64,000 nt of DNA from DASUPK01 sp963800285 (GCA_963800285.1 CAWDAL010000015.1:248001-312000); one strand, 5' to 3'; positions 22,204-31,501 are shown, counted from the stretch's first letter. The notes: a model not told the origin generated them from the letters alone. Numbers and translations: made by a program.

Positions 22204-25200
22204 CTAGGCCCTGACCGTTTCGCGGGCGCGGGCCGCGAGCGCCGGTGCTCCCAGCTCCTCATATTCCGAGGCCGCATCGTCGAGCAGACCGGCCGCTGCA
22301 TCCGGATCCGACGCCAGCAGCAGGCGGCCCTGGACCACCAGGCAGCGGGTTGCGTCGAGGGGACGGCCGAGGTCCAGCCAGCGGCGCCGCGCCTCGTCGA
22401 TCTTGGCCGCGGCCTGCTCGGCGTCCTCGGCGCAGGCTCCGGCGGCCTCGGCGGTGGCGGCCTCGCCGACTGGGTAGTGCAGCCGCCCGGCGAGCCGCTC
22501 GGCCTCCTCGGCCGCGGCACGAGCCTGATCGGTGCGGCCGGCGAGTGCCAGCACGACCGCGCGGGCCGAGATCGCCTCGACCGACTGCGCGATCAGGCCG
22601 GCGCGCTCGCAGATGTCGAGCGCCCGGGTGAGCTCGGTCTCCGCGCCGGCGAGGTCGCCGCTCTCGCGCAGCGTGATCGCGAGCCAGAAGAGCGAGTTGA
22701 ACGCGACCTCCGAGCGGCCGACCTGCTCGCCCAGCTCGTGCGCGCGGCGGAACGACTTGGCCGCTTCGTCCCAGTCGCCGGAGCGCCAGCTGAGCACGCC
22801 GCGCATCAGGTCCGGGAAGCAGAGCTTGCCGTAGAGGCCCTCGCGCTCGGCCAGGCTCGCGCTCGCCTCGGCGGCCTCCTCGACGGCCTCCCAGTCGGCG
22901 TTGTCGACGGCGAGCTCTCCGAGCGAGGCGTGGAGCTCGACCTGCGAGGGGAGGTCGCCGACCTCCTGCGCGATCTCGAGCGCCTCCCGGTACGCGGCCG
23001 CCGCGCCCTCGTAGTCGGCCTCCGAGACCTCCAGGTGGTAGCCGAGCGTGAGCAGAGCCCGGACCGCCTCGGCGCGGTCCGACTCGCGGGCGAGCGCGAC
23101 GGACCGCTCCAGGTTCTCGCGCGCCTTCTCCGAGTCGCCGATGCGCCCGAAGACCCGGCCGAAGATGCCATGGGCCCGGCTGGCCGCTCGCGCCTCGTCC
23201 AGGCGCTCGGCGAGCCGCAGCGCCTTCTCCGACGCGTAGATGGCGAGCATGTTGTCCCCCGTGTGCATGTAGAGGGATGCGGCCTCCTCGTAGAGGCGCA
23301 CCAGCTCGATGCAGGGCGGCCCGTCCTTGAGCAGGTCGATTCCGCGCTGGTAGTTGTCGATCGAGGCGCGCCGCTCGCCCTTGTGCCAGAGCGCGGCGCC
23401 GATCTTGCGGTGCAGGTCCGCGACGCGGGCGAGGTCCTCCTGCGCGCGGTGGTGGTCCAGGCACCGTTCCCAGACGGCGACCGCGGCGTCCACGCGCCCC
23501 ATCCGCAGGGCCACGTCGCCCTGCTTCTCGCCGATCCGCGCGACGGTTCCGGGATCGAGCGACTCCGAGATCTCGAGGGCGGACGTGTAGCGGTCGAAGG
23601 CCTCGGCGTTCGAGTAGAGGGCGGCCGCCGCGTCGCCGGCGGCCTCCAGGGACTCGAGCGCCTGAGTCTGCAGCTTAGAAAGGGCATCGCGGTCGAGCCC
23701 GGCCTCGGACCCGAGCGCCGCGGCGCGGGCGAAGTGCTCCGCGATCAGCCCGATCACGCCGTCGCTCCTCTCACCTGCGCGCTCGCGGATGAACTCGGCG
23801 ACCTCGACGTGCTTCCGGCAGCGCACCGACTTGGGGAGCATCGAGTAGGCGACGTCGCGGATCAGGACGTGCTTGAAGGCGTACTCGCGCTCGCCGGCGA
23901 GCCGGCTGCCGGCGCTCGGCGCGAGCAGATCCTTCTCCTCGAGGTCGGCGAGCGTTCTATGGAGGTCGAGGCCCTCCTCGGCGGCGGTCGCCGCCAGGGC
24001 GCCCTCCCAGAAGGTCTGGCCGACCACGGAGGCTGACTGGAGAAGCCGGCGCTCGAGCCGGTCGAGCGAGTCGAGGCGCGCGGCGAGGAGCGACTGGACG
24101 GTGCTCGGCAGTGCCTCGGCCTCGACCGTGTCCTCCTCCAGCAGGCGATTGACCATCTCCTCGGCGAACAGTGGATTGCCGCCGGAGCGCTCGGCCACCT
24201 GGGGGACCACGTCGCCGGTGCCGTTGCCGGAGCTCGGCATCAGGGCGGCGACCAGCTCGCGCGTCTCGTCCTCGGTGAGCGGCTCCAGGGAGATCGTGGT
24301 GGCGTTCCGGCGGCCACCTCCCCAGCCGGGGCGGCGCTCGAGCAGCTCGTCGCGCGTCAGGCAGACCAGCAGGAGCGGGGCCCGTACCCAGCGGGTCAGG
24401 TGGTCGATCAGGTCGAGCATTCCCTCGTCGGCCCAGTGAATGTCGTCGATCGCCAGGACCAGGGGCCGGCGGCGAGCGATGGCTTCGACGACGGCGCGGG
24501 CCGCCGAGAAGAGCGCCTCGCGCATCCGCTGCGGGTCATCCTCCGAAGGCTGCAATTCCTCCGGTGGCTCAAGCCCGAGCGGGATGGCCAGCAGGGCGGC
24601 GTTGCGCTCGCCGGCCGGCTCGTCGCCGAGCTCCTTCATCAGCTCGGTGACGCCGGTGCGGAGCTTCTCCCAGGCGGCCTCCGGGGCGTCCGTGTCGCGG
24701 ATCTCGAACTCGTCGTTGAGCACCTCCGCGAGGGCCCAGTAGGCGATCCCGGCGCCGTAAGGGGGGCACTGTCCGCGCCGGATCGTCGGGGGATCGTCCG
24801 ACCCGGCGAGGTTGGTCATCAGCTCCCGCAGCAGCCGCGATTTGCCCACGCCCGCCTGGCCGAGCACCGTGACGAGGTAGGGGCGGCCCTCCTGCTCGAC
24901 CCGCTCGGCCAGCGAGGCGAGCAGGCCCGCCTCCTCCTCGCGGCCGATCAGCGGCGTCTGAGCGCGCCCCGCGCCCCGCCGCGGCTCGGCGAGGACCCCG
25001 GTGGCCTCCCAGGCTGGAACCGGCTCCTCCTTGCCCTTCAGGGTCAGCGGCTCGAGCCGCTCGTAGGAGACGGCCTCGCGGGTGGAGCGATAGGTCGACT
25101 CGCCCACCGTGACGCTGTCGGGCCGGCCCGCAGCCTGGAGCCGCGCGGCGACGTTGACGGCGTCGCCCATCACCGTGTAGCGGTCGCCCACCGCTCCCGC

Positions 25201-25752
25201 CATCACCTCGCCGGAGTTGATGCCGACGCGAAGCGAGAATCCGACGCCGTACTTCTCGCGGCTCTGGCGGTTCGCTCCCTCCATCGCCTCCTGCATGGCG
25301 AGGCCGGCTCGAACGGCCCGCTCGGGGTCGTCCTCGTGGGCGACCGGCGCGCCGAAGACTCCCATGACGTTGTCGCCGATGAACTTGTCGATCGATCCGC
25401 CGAAGCGCTCGATCTCCTCACCGAGCACGCGGAGCGTGCGGTCGACCAGCGCCTTCACGGCCTCCGGGTCCATGCGCTCCGCCGCCGCCGTGTAGCCCGA
25501 GAGATCCGCGAACAGGACCGTCGCCTGCCGGCGCTCCTCGGGCGGCGCCTCGGGGGTCGATGCGGGAGCGCCAGTGGGCTGGGATGCGGGGGAGAGGGCG
25601 GTCCCGCACTCGATGCAGAACTTGGCGCCGACCGGGTTCTCCGCTCCGCACTCGGGGCAGCGCGGCGAGAGCTCCGCGCCGCAGGACATGCAGAAGCGTG
25701 CGCGATCGGGGTTCTCCGCGCTACAGGTAGGACATGCCCTCCTCCCCTCCAT
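22204..25752 (-). CDS. Zinc-ribbon / class III cyclase / AAA ATPase / TPR regulator
   Basis: A large 1182-residue signalling protein. Two zinc ribbons lie at 7-50 (CPTC-FCMSC and CPEC-FCIEC). A class III nucleotide cyclase domain spans about 77-250: Asp83 and Asp127 are the metal ligands, and GDAVNVAARL carries the transition-state Asn and Arg. An ATPase with Walker A GQAGVGKS (298-305) and Walker B LVLAIDDIHW follows, and TPR-like helices fill roughly 730-1150. Such proteins are common in actinobacteria and proteobacteria. The signal sensed is unknown. The ATG at 25752 is set by a TATTCT box 7 nt upstream. Confidence 0.85.
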   Translation of the reverse strand: MEGRRACPTCSAENPDRARFCMSCGAELSPRCPECGAENPVGAKFCIECGTALSPASQPTGAPASTPEAPPEERRQATVLFADLSGYTAAAERMDPEAVKALVDRTLRVLGEEIERFGGSIDKFIGDNVMGVFGAPVAHEDDPERAVRAGLAMQEAMEGANRQSREKYGVGFSLRVGINSGEVMAGAVGDRYTVMGDAVNVAARLQAAGRPDSVTVGESTYRSTREAVSYERLEPLTLKGKEEPVPAWEATGVLAEPRRGAGRAQTPLIGREEEAGLLASLAERVEQEGRPYLVTVLGQAGVGKSRLLRELMTNLAGSDDPPTIRRGQCPPYGAGIAYWALAEVLNDEFEIRDTDAPEAAWEKLRTGVTELMKELGDEPAGERNAALLAIPLGLEPPEELQPSEDDPQRMREALFSAARAVVEAIARRRPLVLAIDDIHWADEGMLDLIDHLTRWVRAPLLLVCLTRDELLERRPGWGGGRRNATTISLEPLTEDETRELVAALMPSSGNGTGDVVPQVAERSGGNPLFAEEMVNRLLEEDTVEAEALPSTVQSLLAARLDSLDRLERRLLQSASVVGQTFWEGALAATAAEEGLDLHRTLADLEEKDLLAPSAGSRLAGEREYAFKHVLIRDVAYSMLPKSVRCRKHVEVAEFIRERAGERSDGVIGLIAEHFARAAALGSEAGLDRDALSKLQTQALESLEAAGDAAAALYSNAEAFDRYTSALEISESLDPGTVARIGEKQGDVALRMGRVDAAVAVWERCLDHHRAQEDLARVADLHRKIGAALWHKGERRASIDNYQRGIDLLKDGPPCIELVRLYEEAASLYMHTGDNMLAIYASEKALRLAERLDEARAASRAHGIFGRVFGRIGDSEKARENLERSVALARESDRAEAVRALLTLGYHLEVSEADYEGAAAAYREALEIAQEVGDLPSQVELHASLGELAVDNADWEAVEEAAEASASLAEREGLYGKLCFPDLMRGVLSWRSGDWDEAAKSFRRAHELGEQVGRSEVAFNSLFWLAITLRESGDLAGAETELTRALDICERAGLIAQSVEAISARAVVLALAGRTDQARAAAEEAERLAGRLHYPVGEAATAEAAGACAEDAEQAAAKIDEARRRWLDLGRPLDATRCLVVQGRLLLASDPDAAAGLLDDAASEYEELGAPALAARARETVRA

Positions 25753-25759
25753 CACGCTC

Positions 25760-25765
25760 AGAATA
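25760..25765 (-). promoter_or_regulatory. -10 box TATTCT of the cyclase-TPR gene
   Basis: TATTCT on the minus strand, 7 nt before the ATG. The palindrome at 25766-25813 begins at the very next base upstream and covers the place where a -35 would lie. Confidence 0.5.
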
Positions 25766-25813
25766 GGGGTCAGGTCTTGCGATCCAACATGTGGCGATGC
25801 AATACCTGACCCC
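25766..25813. repeat. 48-bp REP-like palindrome
   Basis: GGGGTCAGGTCTTGC (25766-25780) and GCAATACCTGACCCC (25799-25813) are inverted copies with one mismatch. The middle contains ACATGT and is itself nearly symmetric. GGGGTCAGGT ends are typical of dispersed REP-type palindromes moved by IS200-like (RAYT) transposases. No such transposase lies in the window. Confidence 0.6.
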
Positions 25814-25840
25814 GGGGTGTGCTGTACCCTGCGGCGCCGC

Positions 25841-26905
25841 TTGACCAGGACCCGCGCACTAATCGCATTCGCACTGGCCGTGGCGTCCGCGGCGCTGCTC
25901 GCCGCCTGCGGCGGGGGTGGCAACGGCGAGGACCCGCAGCAGGTCCTCCAGCAGACGTTCAACAACCCGACGAGCATCAGGAGCGGGACCTTCGACCTCG
26001 ACTTCAAGGTCGAGACCTCCGGGGGCGACAATCCCGGCAGCTTCGAGGCGAAGCTCGGCGGCAAGTTCGCGAGCCAGGCGCCCGACCAGTTCCCGAAGTT
26101 CGACGTCGACGCCTCCGTCAAGGCCGAGAGCGGCTCGCAGAGCTTCTCGGGCACCGGCGGGCTGACCTCCACCGGCGATCAGGCCTTCGTCAACTTCCAG
26201 GGGACCGACTACGCGGTGCCGCGGCAGCTCTATGACGAGTTCACCACCACCTACGCCCAGCTGCAGGGTCAGAACAACGGCAAGTCGGGCAGCCTGCTCA
26301 AGTCGCTCAACATCAGCCCGGCCAACTGGCTCACCGACCTGAAGAACGACGGCACCGACGACGTGGAGGGGACCAAGACCATCCACATCTCAGGATCCGT
26401 CGACACCTCGAAGCTGGTCTCCGACCTGAAGACCATCGCCCAGCGTGCGGGCAGTGCCGTCGGCAACGTCAACACGCAGCAGCTCGACCAGCTCGACAGC
26501 GTCGTGCAGTCCGGCGACATCGACGTCTACTCGGGCGAGAACGACAAGCTCCTGCGCCGCTTCCAGATCCACCTCGAGTTGAAGCCGCCCGCGGGAACCC
26601 CCGGCGCGCCCGACTCGCTGTCGATCGACTTCCAGCTCAACTTCGCCGACGTCAACAAGCCCGAGACGTTCAGCGCGCCGGCCAACGCGCACCCGTTGAG
26701 AGATCTCTTTCAGTCACTCGGCGTCAGCCCCGGTCAGCTGGGCAACGCGCTGAGGGGCGGACTCGGCACCGGCGGCTCGCTTCCCGAGTCGGGCGGGTCC
26801 ACGACCGCGCCGAGCGCCTCGGGGGTCCAGGCCTACGAGCAGTGCCTCTCGCAGGCCTCCGGATCGGCCGCGCTGCAGAAGTGCGCCCAGCTGCTCGCTC
26901 AGTAG
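25841..26905 (+). CDS. Secreted lipoprotein, LppX/LprG-like
   Basis: A 354-residue protein (from TTG 25841) with a signal peptide and lipobox LLAAC. The mature part begins with GGGGNGEDPQQVLQQTF and alternates short strands with TFDLDFKVE, GTGGLTSTGDQAFVNFQGTDY and related segments. This resembles the half-barrel LppX/LprG/LprA family that carries lipids in actinobacteria. Two Cys in the tail (YEQCLSQ, LQKCAQ) could form a disulfide. Start choice: TTG 25841 gives a compact signal peptide behind TACCCT (25825-25830); GTG 25817 would add eight residues. Confidence 0.7.
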   Translation: MTRTRALIAFALAVASAALLAACGGGGNGEDPQQVLQQTFNNPTSIRSGTFDLDFKVETSGGDNPGSFEAKLGGKFASQAPDQFPKFDVDASVKAESGSQSFSGTGGLTSTGDQAFVNFQGTDYAVPRQLYDEFTTTYAQLQGQNNGKSGSLLKSLNISPANWLTDLKNDGTDDVEGTKTIHISGSVDTSKLVSDLKTIAQRAGSAVGNVNTQQLDQLDSVVQSGDIDVYSGENDKLLRRFQIHLELKPPAGTPGAPDSLSIDFQLNFADVNKPETFSAPANAHPLRDLFQSLGVSPGQLGNALRGGLGTGGSLPESGGSTTAPSASGVQAYEQCLSQASGSAALQKCAQLLAQ

Positions 26906-26912
26906 GGCTCGG

Positions 26913-28145
26913 CTAGTCGACGTCCGGCGGGGCGTGCGGGTCGAGCGCCATCGGCTCGATGTGCCACTCCTGCGGCAGCGAGACCTCGACGTCGAGGGTC
27001 TCCCCCGGCGGACGCCCCTGCTCGTGCAGCTCGCCGTGGTAGAGCATCGGCGCCAGGTACCGGCCGCTGATCTTGTGCGGCGGCCACCAGAGCCGGTCGA
27101 GGCTCGCGGTTCCCTCGCCGCCGCCCCCCGCGATGTCGGTTCGCATGTGCAATGAGGCGTCGCCCGTGAGCAGCTGCCCGCGCAGCACCGGCCGGAAGGG
27201 CTCCGGCGCCACGGCCGCACCGATTCGGTGGGCGATGTCCGCGGCGGCGGTGTCGGCCTGCTGCGTCGCCAGCCCGCCCTGCTTGAGGGGGAAGTTCGTC
27301 CCGTCGCCGGCCGCGTAGACATCGTCCGTGTCGCGCACGCGGGAATGGTCGTCGACCGGGAGGAAGCCGTCCTCGTCGGCCGGAAGGCCCTCGATCGCCG
27401 GCCCCTCCATCTCGGGCAGGGCGATGACCACGTCGGCCTCTACCTTCCGGTCACCGGGCGTGAGGATCAGAGAATCGTCCTCCTCGTGGGCTCGGCCCCC
27501 GGTCACGACCTCGATCCCGCGTGCGCGGAGCAGCTCGCCGACTGCGGAGCTCGCCGTCGCGCCGAAGGCGGCCAGCGGGGTCGTCTCCGGGGTGATCAAG
27601 GTGAGCTCCACGTCGTCCCCGCGCTCCCGCGCCCGGCGCTGCGTCATCAGGGCGAGCTCGTAGAGGGGCAAAGACCAGCTGATGCTGGGCGGAACCACGA
27701 AGGCGATCCTGCTCGCGCCGCCCACCGCCCGATCGAGGACCGGGTCGATGTGGAGCGGCTCGGCCGGGTTCGGGAAGGTGATCGCGCCTCGCAGGGCGGG
27801 AACGAAGCGGCCTCCGACGCAGACCACCAGGAAGTCGTAGTCGAGCGCCGTCCCGTCGTCGAGCGCGAGCTTGTGCGCTTCAGGATCGACCGATGAGACC
27901 GCGCGCAGCAGGAACTCCGCGCCACTCTCCTCGGCCAGGGGCTCCAGCGCATACTGCTCGGGCGGCCCCAGCCCGAACGGCTCCTCGACCAGCAGCGGCT
28001 TGTAGACGAAGTCGGGATCGGGCGCGATCAGCGTCAGCCGGGCGCGGTCGCCCGCCATGTCGCGGAGCGCCAGCAGCGCCTCCACGCCGGCGACACCGCC
28101 CCCGACGATGCAGATCCTGGCACCGCTCTCGTTAGGCTCGCTCAC
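26913..28145 (-). CDS. FAD-dependent pyridine-nucleotide-type oxidoreductase (SQR/NDH-2-like)
   Basis: A 410-residue flavoprotein. The N-terminal Rossmann motif is ICIVGGGVAGVEALLAL. YDFLVVCVGG and the FAD-binding TDDVYAAGDGTNFPLKQGGLATQQ follow the pattern of sulfide:quinone reductase, NDH-2 and ferredoxin reductase-like enzymes. There is no clear redox-active CxxC, and the Cys pattern of SQR is not evident, so I do not assign a substrate. The GTG start lies 6 nt after TAGACT on the minus strand. The 3' end is 7 nt from the convergent lipoprotein gene. Confidence 0.75.
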   Translation of the reverse strand: MSEPNESGARICIVGGGVAGVEALLALRDMAGDRARLTLIAPDPDFVYKPLLVEEPFGLGPPEQYALEPLAEESGAEFLLRAVSSVDPEAHKLALDDGTALDYDFLVVCVGGRFVPALRGAITFPNPAEPLHIDPVLDRAVGGASRIAFVVPPSISWSLPLYELALMTQRRARERGDDVELTLITPETTPLAAFGATASSAVGELLRARGIEVVTGGRAHEEDDSLILTPGDRKVEADVVIALPEMEGPAIEGLPADEDGFLPVDDHSRVRDTDDVYAAGDGTNFPLKQGGLATQQADTAAADIAHRIGAAVAPEPFRPVLRGQLLTGDASLHMRTDIAGGGGEGTASLDRLWWPPHKISGRYLAPMLYHGELHEQGRPPGETLDVEVSLPQEWHIEPMALDPHAPPDVD

Positions 28146-28148
28146 GGT

Positions 28149-29285
28149 TTGAGTCTAATCACGGACAGAGGAAGGCTCTTCGGAGCCGATAGCTGGCCCT
28201 ACCTGCTCTCGCCGCTGATCGTGGCCGCGGTGATCGTCGACCTGGCGGGCGCCCCGGCGGCGGTCACCTTCTTCGTCTCGGCGGTGGCGCTGATCCCGCC
28301 CGCCGCGATGATGGGCCGTGCGACCGAGGAGCTCGCCGAGCGCTCCGGCAACGTGGTCGGCGGGCTCCTCAATGTGACCTTCGGCAACGCCCCGGAGCTG
28401 ATCATCGCCCTGTTCGCGCTCGGCAAGGGCCTCCATGAAGTGGTCAAGGCGTCGCTGATCGGATCGATCCTCGGCAACATCCTGCTGGTGATGGGCGCCG
28501 CCATGCTCGTCGGCGGCCTGACCGGCGGTCGGACCCGCGGGGTGCAGAAGTTCGGGCAGACGGCGGCGAGCGCGCAGTCCACGATGCTGCTGCTGGCGGT
28601 CGCCGCGCTGATCATCCCCGGCGTCTTCGCCCTCGTCGAGGGGGACGGCCTGCCCCACCCCGGCGATGCGATCGTCGACTACGGCAGCACCCTCGAGCAC
28701 CTTTCGCTGGCGGTCGCGATCATCCTGATCATCTCCTATGCGGCCGGCCTGCTCTTCTCGCTGCGAACCCATGCCGCGCTGTTCAATCCCCACGAGGATG
28801 AGTCGAGCATCGAGGACCGGGGCGACTGGAGCACCCGGCGCTCGGTCCTGGCCCTGGGCATCTCCGGCGTCCTCGTCGGCGTCCTCTCCGAGATCCTCGT
28901 CGGCTCGATCGAGGAGACCTCCCACGCGATCGGCCTCTCCGAGTTCTTCATCGGAGCGATCGTCGTCGCGATAGTCGGCAATGCCGCCGAGCATTGGGTG
29001 GCCGTCCTCGTCGCCTACAAGAACAAGATGAGCCTGGCGGTCAACATCGCGATCGGCTCGAGCGCCCAGGTCGCCCTCTTCGTCGCGCCGGTGCTGGTGC
29101 TCTGCTCGTTCTTCATCGGCCCGGGGCCGATGCCGCTGGTCTTCAACGGCCTCGAGCTGGCGGCGGTGGCGATCGCGGCGATCATCGCGAACCAGGTCAC
29201 GCAGGAGGGCGAGTCCACCTGGTACGAGGGGCTGCAGCTGCTGCTGGTCTACGCGGTGGTCGCCCTGGCCTTCGGCTACGCGTAG
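28149..29285 (+). CDS. Calcium/proton exchanger (ChaA/Cax-type CaCA antiporter)
   Basis: A 378-residue membrane protein with about 11 helices. The first alpha-repeat is GNVVGGLLNVTFGNAPELIIALFAL and the second is AIVGNAAEHWVAVLVAYKNKM. Both have the acidic residues (Glu in APE and AAE) that bind the cation in Cax/ChaA proteins. A short acidic loop (EDESSIEDRGDW) divides the two halves. The start is uncertain: TTG 28149 is the only start-like codon near the conserved beginning, and it sits within the divergent promoter. The next gene is a second CaCA antiporter. Confidence 0.85.
   Translation: MSLITDRGRLFGADSWPYLLSPLIVAAVIVDLAGAPAAVTFFVSAVALIPPAAMMGRATEELAERSGNVVGGLLNVTFGNAPELIIALFALGKGLHEVVKASLIGSILGNILLVMGAAMLVGGLTGGRTRGVQKFGQTAASAQSTMLLLAVAALIIPGVFALVEGDGLPHPGDAIVDYGSTLEHLSLAVAIILIISYAAGLLFSLRTHAALFNPHEDESSIEDRGDWSTRRSVLALGISGVLVGVLSEILVGSIEETSHAIGLSEFFIGAIVVAIVGNAAEHWVAVLVAYKNKMSLAVNIAIGSSAQVALFVAPVLVLCSFFIGPGPMPLVFNGLELAAVAIAAIIANQVTQEGESTWYEGLQLLLVYAVVALAFGYA
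28152..28157 (-). promoter_or_regulatory. -10 box TAGACT of the FAD oxidoreductase gene
   Basis: TAGACT on the minus strand ends 6 nt before the GTG start. It lies inside the first codons proposed for the divergent antiporter gene. Confidence 0.5.
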
Positions 29286-29300
29286 GGCTCGCCGGCCGCG

Positions 29301-30296
29301 ATGGAGTTCGTACTGCTGATCGCGAGCTTCGCCGTGATCCTCGCGGGCGCGCTGCTCTTCACGAACGCCGTCGAGTGGATCGGCCATCGGCTCGACCTGG
29401 GGGAAGGCGCGGTGGGAAGCCTGCTCGCGGCCGTGGGTACGGCGATGCCCGAGACGCTGATCGCGATCGTCGCACTGATTGAGGGAACGAAGAGCGAGGA
29501 CGTCGCGATCGGGGCGATCGTCGGTGCGCCGTTCCTGCTCGCGACGCTCGCGATGGGCATCGTCGGCCTCACCGCGTATCTCTACCGACGGCGGCGTCCC
29601 CAGGGGATCTACCTGCGAGCTGATGTCGTCAACCTCGATCGGGATCTCGTCTTCTTTCTCGCGTTCTTCGGACTCGCGTTCGCCCTGGGCATCGGCGCCC
29701 CGGCCGGGCTGAGAATCCCCGCCGGGCTGATCTTCCTCGCCGCCTATCCGGTCTACGTGTGGCTCACGCTCGCCCGGGGCGGCGAGCGCCAGCCGGAGGA
29801 CACCCTCAACCCGCTGATCATGGCCCGGCCGTCCCTCGGCCGGGCGCCCGAGCCCACGATGGCGACAGCCTTGACCCAGTTCGCGATCGGGCTGGCGGCG
29901 ATGGTGGGAGGCGCCCACCTCTTCGTGGATGAGCTGCTCAAGGTGGCGGACAATCTCGGCGCCGAGGCGATCGTCCTCTCCCTGATCCTCGCGCCGCTCG
30001 CGACGGAGCTCCCGGAGAAGGTGAACAGCTTCTTCTGGGTGCGAGAGGGCAAGGACTCGCTCGCGCTCGGGAACGTCACGGGCGCGATGGTCTTCCAATC
30101 GACGATCCCCGTCGGCATCGGGCTGCTGTTCACGGACTGGGATCTGCCGGGCAATGCCGCCGTCTCGGTCGGCCTGGGGTTGGCGGGCGGAGTGATCGCC
30201 TATTGGGCGCTCCGTCTCCGGGACCGCTTCGAGCTGCCGGCGGTGCTCGCCTGGCTCGCCCTCTACGTGACCTTCATCGTCCTCGTCGCCGTCTGA
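29301..30296 (+). CDS. Sodium/calcium-exchanger-type CaCA antiporter (YrbG-like)
   Basis: A 331-residue protein with about ten helices and two inverted alpha-repeats: GSLLAAVGTAMPETLIAIVALI and SLILAPLATELPEKVNSFFWV. The Glu residues in MPE and LPE are the expected ion ligands. It differs from the Cax-type gene 15 nt upstream, so this is a tandem of two CaCA subfamilies rather than a duplication. The pair may give calcium or other divalent-cation efflux at different affinities (inference). Confidence 0.8.
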   Translation: MEFVLLIASFAVILAGALLFTNAVEWIGHRLDLGEGAVGSLLAAVGTAMPETLIAIVALIEGTKSEDVAIGAIVGAPFLLATLAMGIVGLTAYLYRRRRPQGIYLRADVVNLDRDLVFFLAFFGLAFALGIGAPAGLRIPAGLIFLAAYPVYVWLTLARGGERQPEDTLNPLIMARPSLGRAPEPTMATALTQFAIGLAAMVGGAHLFVDELLKVADNLGAEAIVLSLILAPLATELPEKVNSFFWVREGKDSLALGNVTGAMVFQSTIPVGIGLLFTDWDLPGNAAVSVGLGLAGGVIAYWALRLRDRFELPAVLAWLALYVTFIVLVAV

Positions 30297-30306
30297 GGCC
30301 CCGCGG

Positions 30307-30693
30307 CTAGGGCAACTCGTAGGCGAGCGTGAGGGTGTGGTTGCCCTCCTCGTCGGCGAGCATCGTCCCGTCGCCGGTGATTCCCTCCAGCTCGCCGGTC
30401 CCGCTGCCCGGGACGATCGTTCCCGTGTTGGTGACGCCGTCGGGGCCCATGATCCCGGTGTGCTGGAAGACGAAGCCGCCGGCCTTCCCGCCGAGCCTGC
30501 CGGTGATCCGGTCGTGGCCGACGTAGCCGCCGCCGCCCTCCGACCTGGCGATCATCAGCTCGGCGGTGCTCTCGCCCTCGAGGTCGCCCGTGAAGGTGCG
30601 GGTGATGTGAACTCGGCTCAGCTCGATGCCCTCGGCCTCCGAGTAGCCCTCCTCGTCGTAGCGGTCGTTTGTGAAGGGCGCGGACGCGTTCAC
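30307..30693 (-). CDS. DUF3224 family protein
   Basis: A 128-residue beta-rich protein. LSRVHITRTFTGDLEGESTAELM, YVGHDRITGRLGGKAGGFVFQHTG and VPGSGTGELEGITGDG match the avidin-like DUF3224 family. Function unknown. The GTG overlaps the stop of bcp (GTGA), which makes it the third gene of a coupled unit starting at 31501. Confidence 0.8.
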   Translation of the reverse strand: MNASAPFTNDRYDEEGYSEAEGIELSRVHITRTFTGDLEGESTAELMIARSEGGGGYVGHDRITGRLGGKAGGFVFQHTGIMGPDGVTNTGTIVPGSGTGELEGITGDGTMLADEEGNHTLTLAYELP

Positions 30694-31160
30694 GCCGACG
30701 CGAGCTCGCCCAGCGCTTCGAGAACGACGTCGTCGTGCGTCTTCGGCGAGGCCTTGGGGATCACGTGGGCGACCTTGCCCTCGGGATCGATGATGAAGGT
30801 CGCGCGCTGGACGCCCATGTAGGTCTTGCCGTACATCTTCTTCTCGCCCCAGACGCCGTAGAGCTCGGCGACCTCGTGGTTCTCGTCGCCGAGCAGGGTG
30901 AAGTCGAGATGGTGCTCCTCGGCGAATCTCTTCTGGGCGGCGACGGTGTCGGGGGAGACGCCGACGACCTTCGCGCCGGCGCGCTCGTAGTCCGAGCGGT
31001 GGTCGCGGATGCCGCAGGCCTGGGTCGTGCACCCGGGTGTGTCGGCCTTCGGATAGAAGTAGAGGACGACCGGCCGGCCGCGGAGCTCGCTGAGCGTGAC
31101 CTCGTTCCCCTGCTGGTCGGGAAGCGTGAAGTCCGGCGCCGTCTCCCCCTGAGCGACCAT
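30690..31160 (-). CDS. bcp: Thiol peroxidase of the Bcp/PrxQ family
   Basis: A 156-residue peroxiredoxin that reduces hydroperoxides. GETAPDFTLPDQQGNEVTL leads to YFYPKADTPGCTTQACG, with peroxidatic Cys44 and resolving Cys49 four residues later, the pattern of atypical two-Cys Bcp. VVGVSPDTVAAQKRFAEEH and RATFIIDPEGKV follow. The ATG overlaps the upstream stop (ATGA), and the stop overlaps the GTG of the DUF3224 gene. It is cytoplasmic. Confidence 0.9.
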   Translation of the reverse strand: MVAQGETAPDFTLPDQQGNEVTLSELRGRPVVLYFYPKADTPGCTTQACGIRDHRSDYERAGAKVVGVSPDTVAAQKRFAEEHHLDFTLLGDENHEVAELYGVWGEKKMYGKTYMGVQRATFIIDPEGKVAHVIPKASPKTHDDVVLEALGELASA

Positions 31161-31501
31161 CAGTCCTCCCGGCCCGGGTCCTGGCCTTCCTCGTCTTCGT
31201 CCAGCTCCTCGTCGCCCTGCTCGAGCGCGGTCTCGGAGACCGAGCCGCCCGAGCCCGGGTGGTAGCGGGTCTGGAACCGCTCGAGCAGCCTGTCGCGCTG
31301 CTCCTCGTCGACCGGCACCTCGTCTGAGATGCGCACCCAATCGGCGCCCTCGAAGGTCTCCATGTTGAAGACCTCCTGGTCGATCGAGGTCGAGTCGTCG
31401 ACGACCACCACCACCTCGGTCTGCGGGTTGAAGTAGGTGCCGGGAACGTCGGCGATCTCCTCCAGCTCCATGACCCGCTTCTCTGCGTCGCTTGCCTCCA
31501 T
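31160..31501 (-). CDS. Small acidic protein of unknown function
   Basis: A 113-residue, strongly acidic protein with no recognised domain. The centre (YFNPQTEVVVVVDDSTSIDQEVF and ADWVRISDEVPVDEEQRDRLLERFQ) appears structured, while the last 30 residues are Glu/Asp-rich and probably disordered. It is the first gene of a coupled trio with bcp and DUF3224. Its ATG lies 7 nt after TAAGAT, so the unit seems leaderless. Confidence 0.6.
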   Translation of the reverse strand: MEASDAEKRVMELEEIADVPGTYFNPQTEVVVVVDDSTSIDQEVFNMETFEGADWVRISDEVPVDEEQRDRLLERFQTRYHPGSGGSVSETALEQGDEELDEDEEGQDPGRED

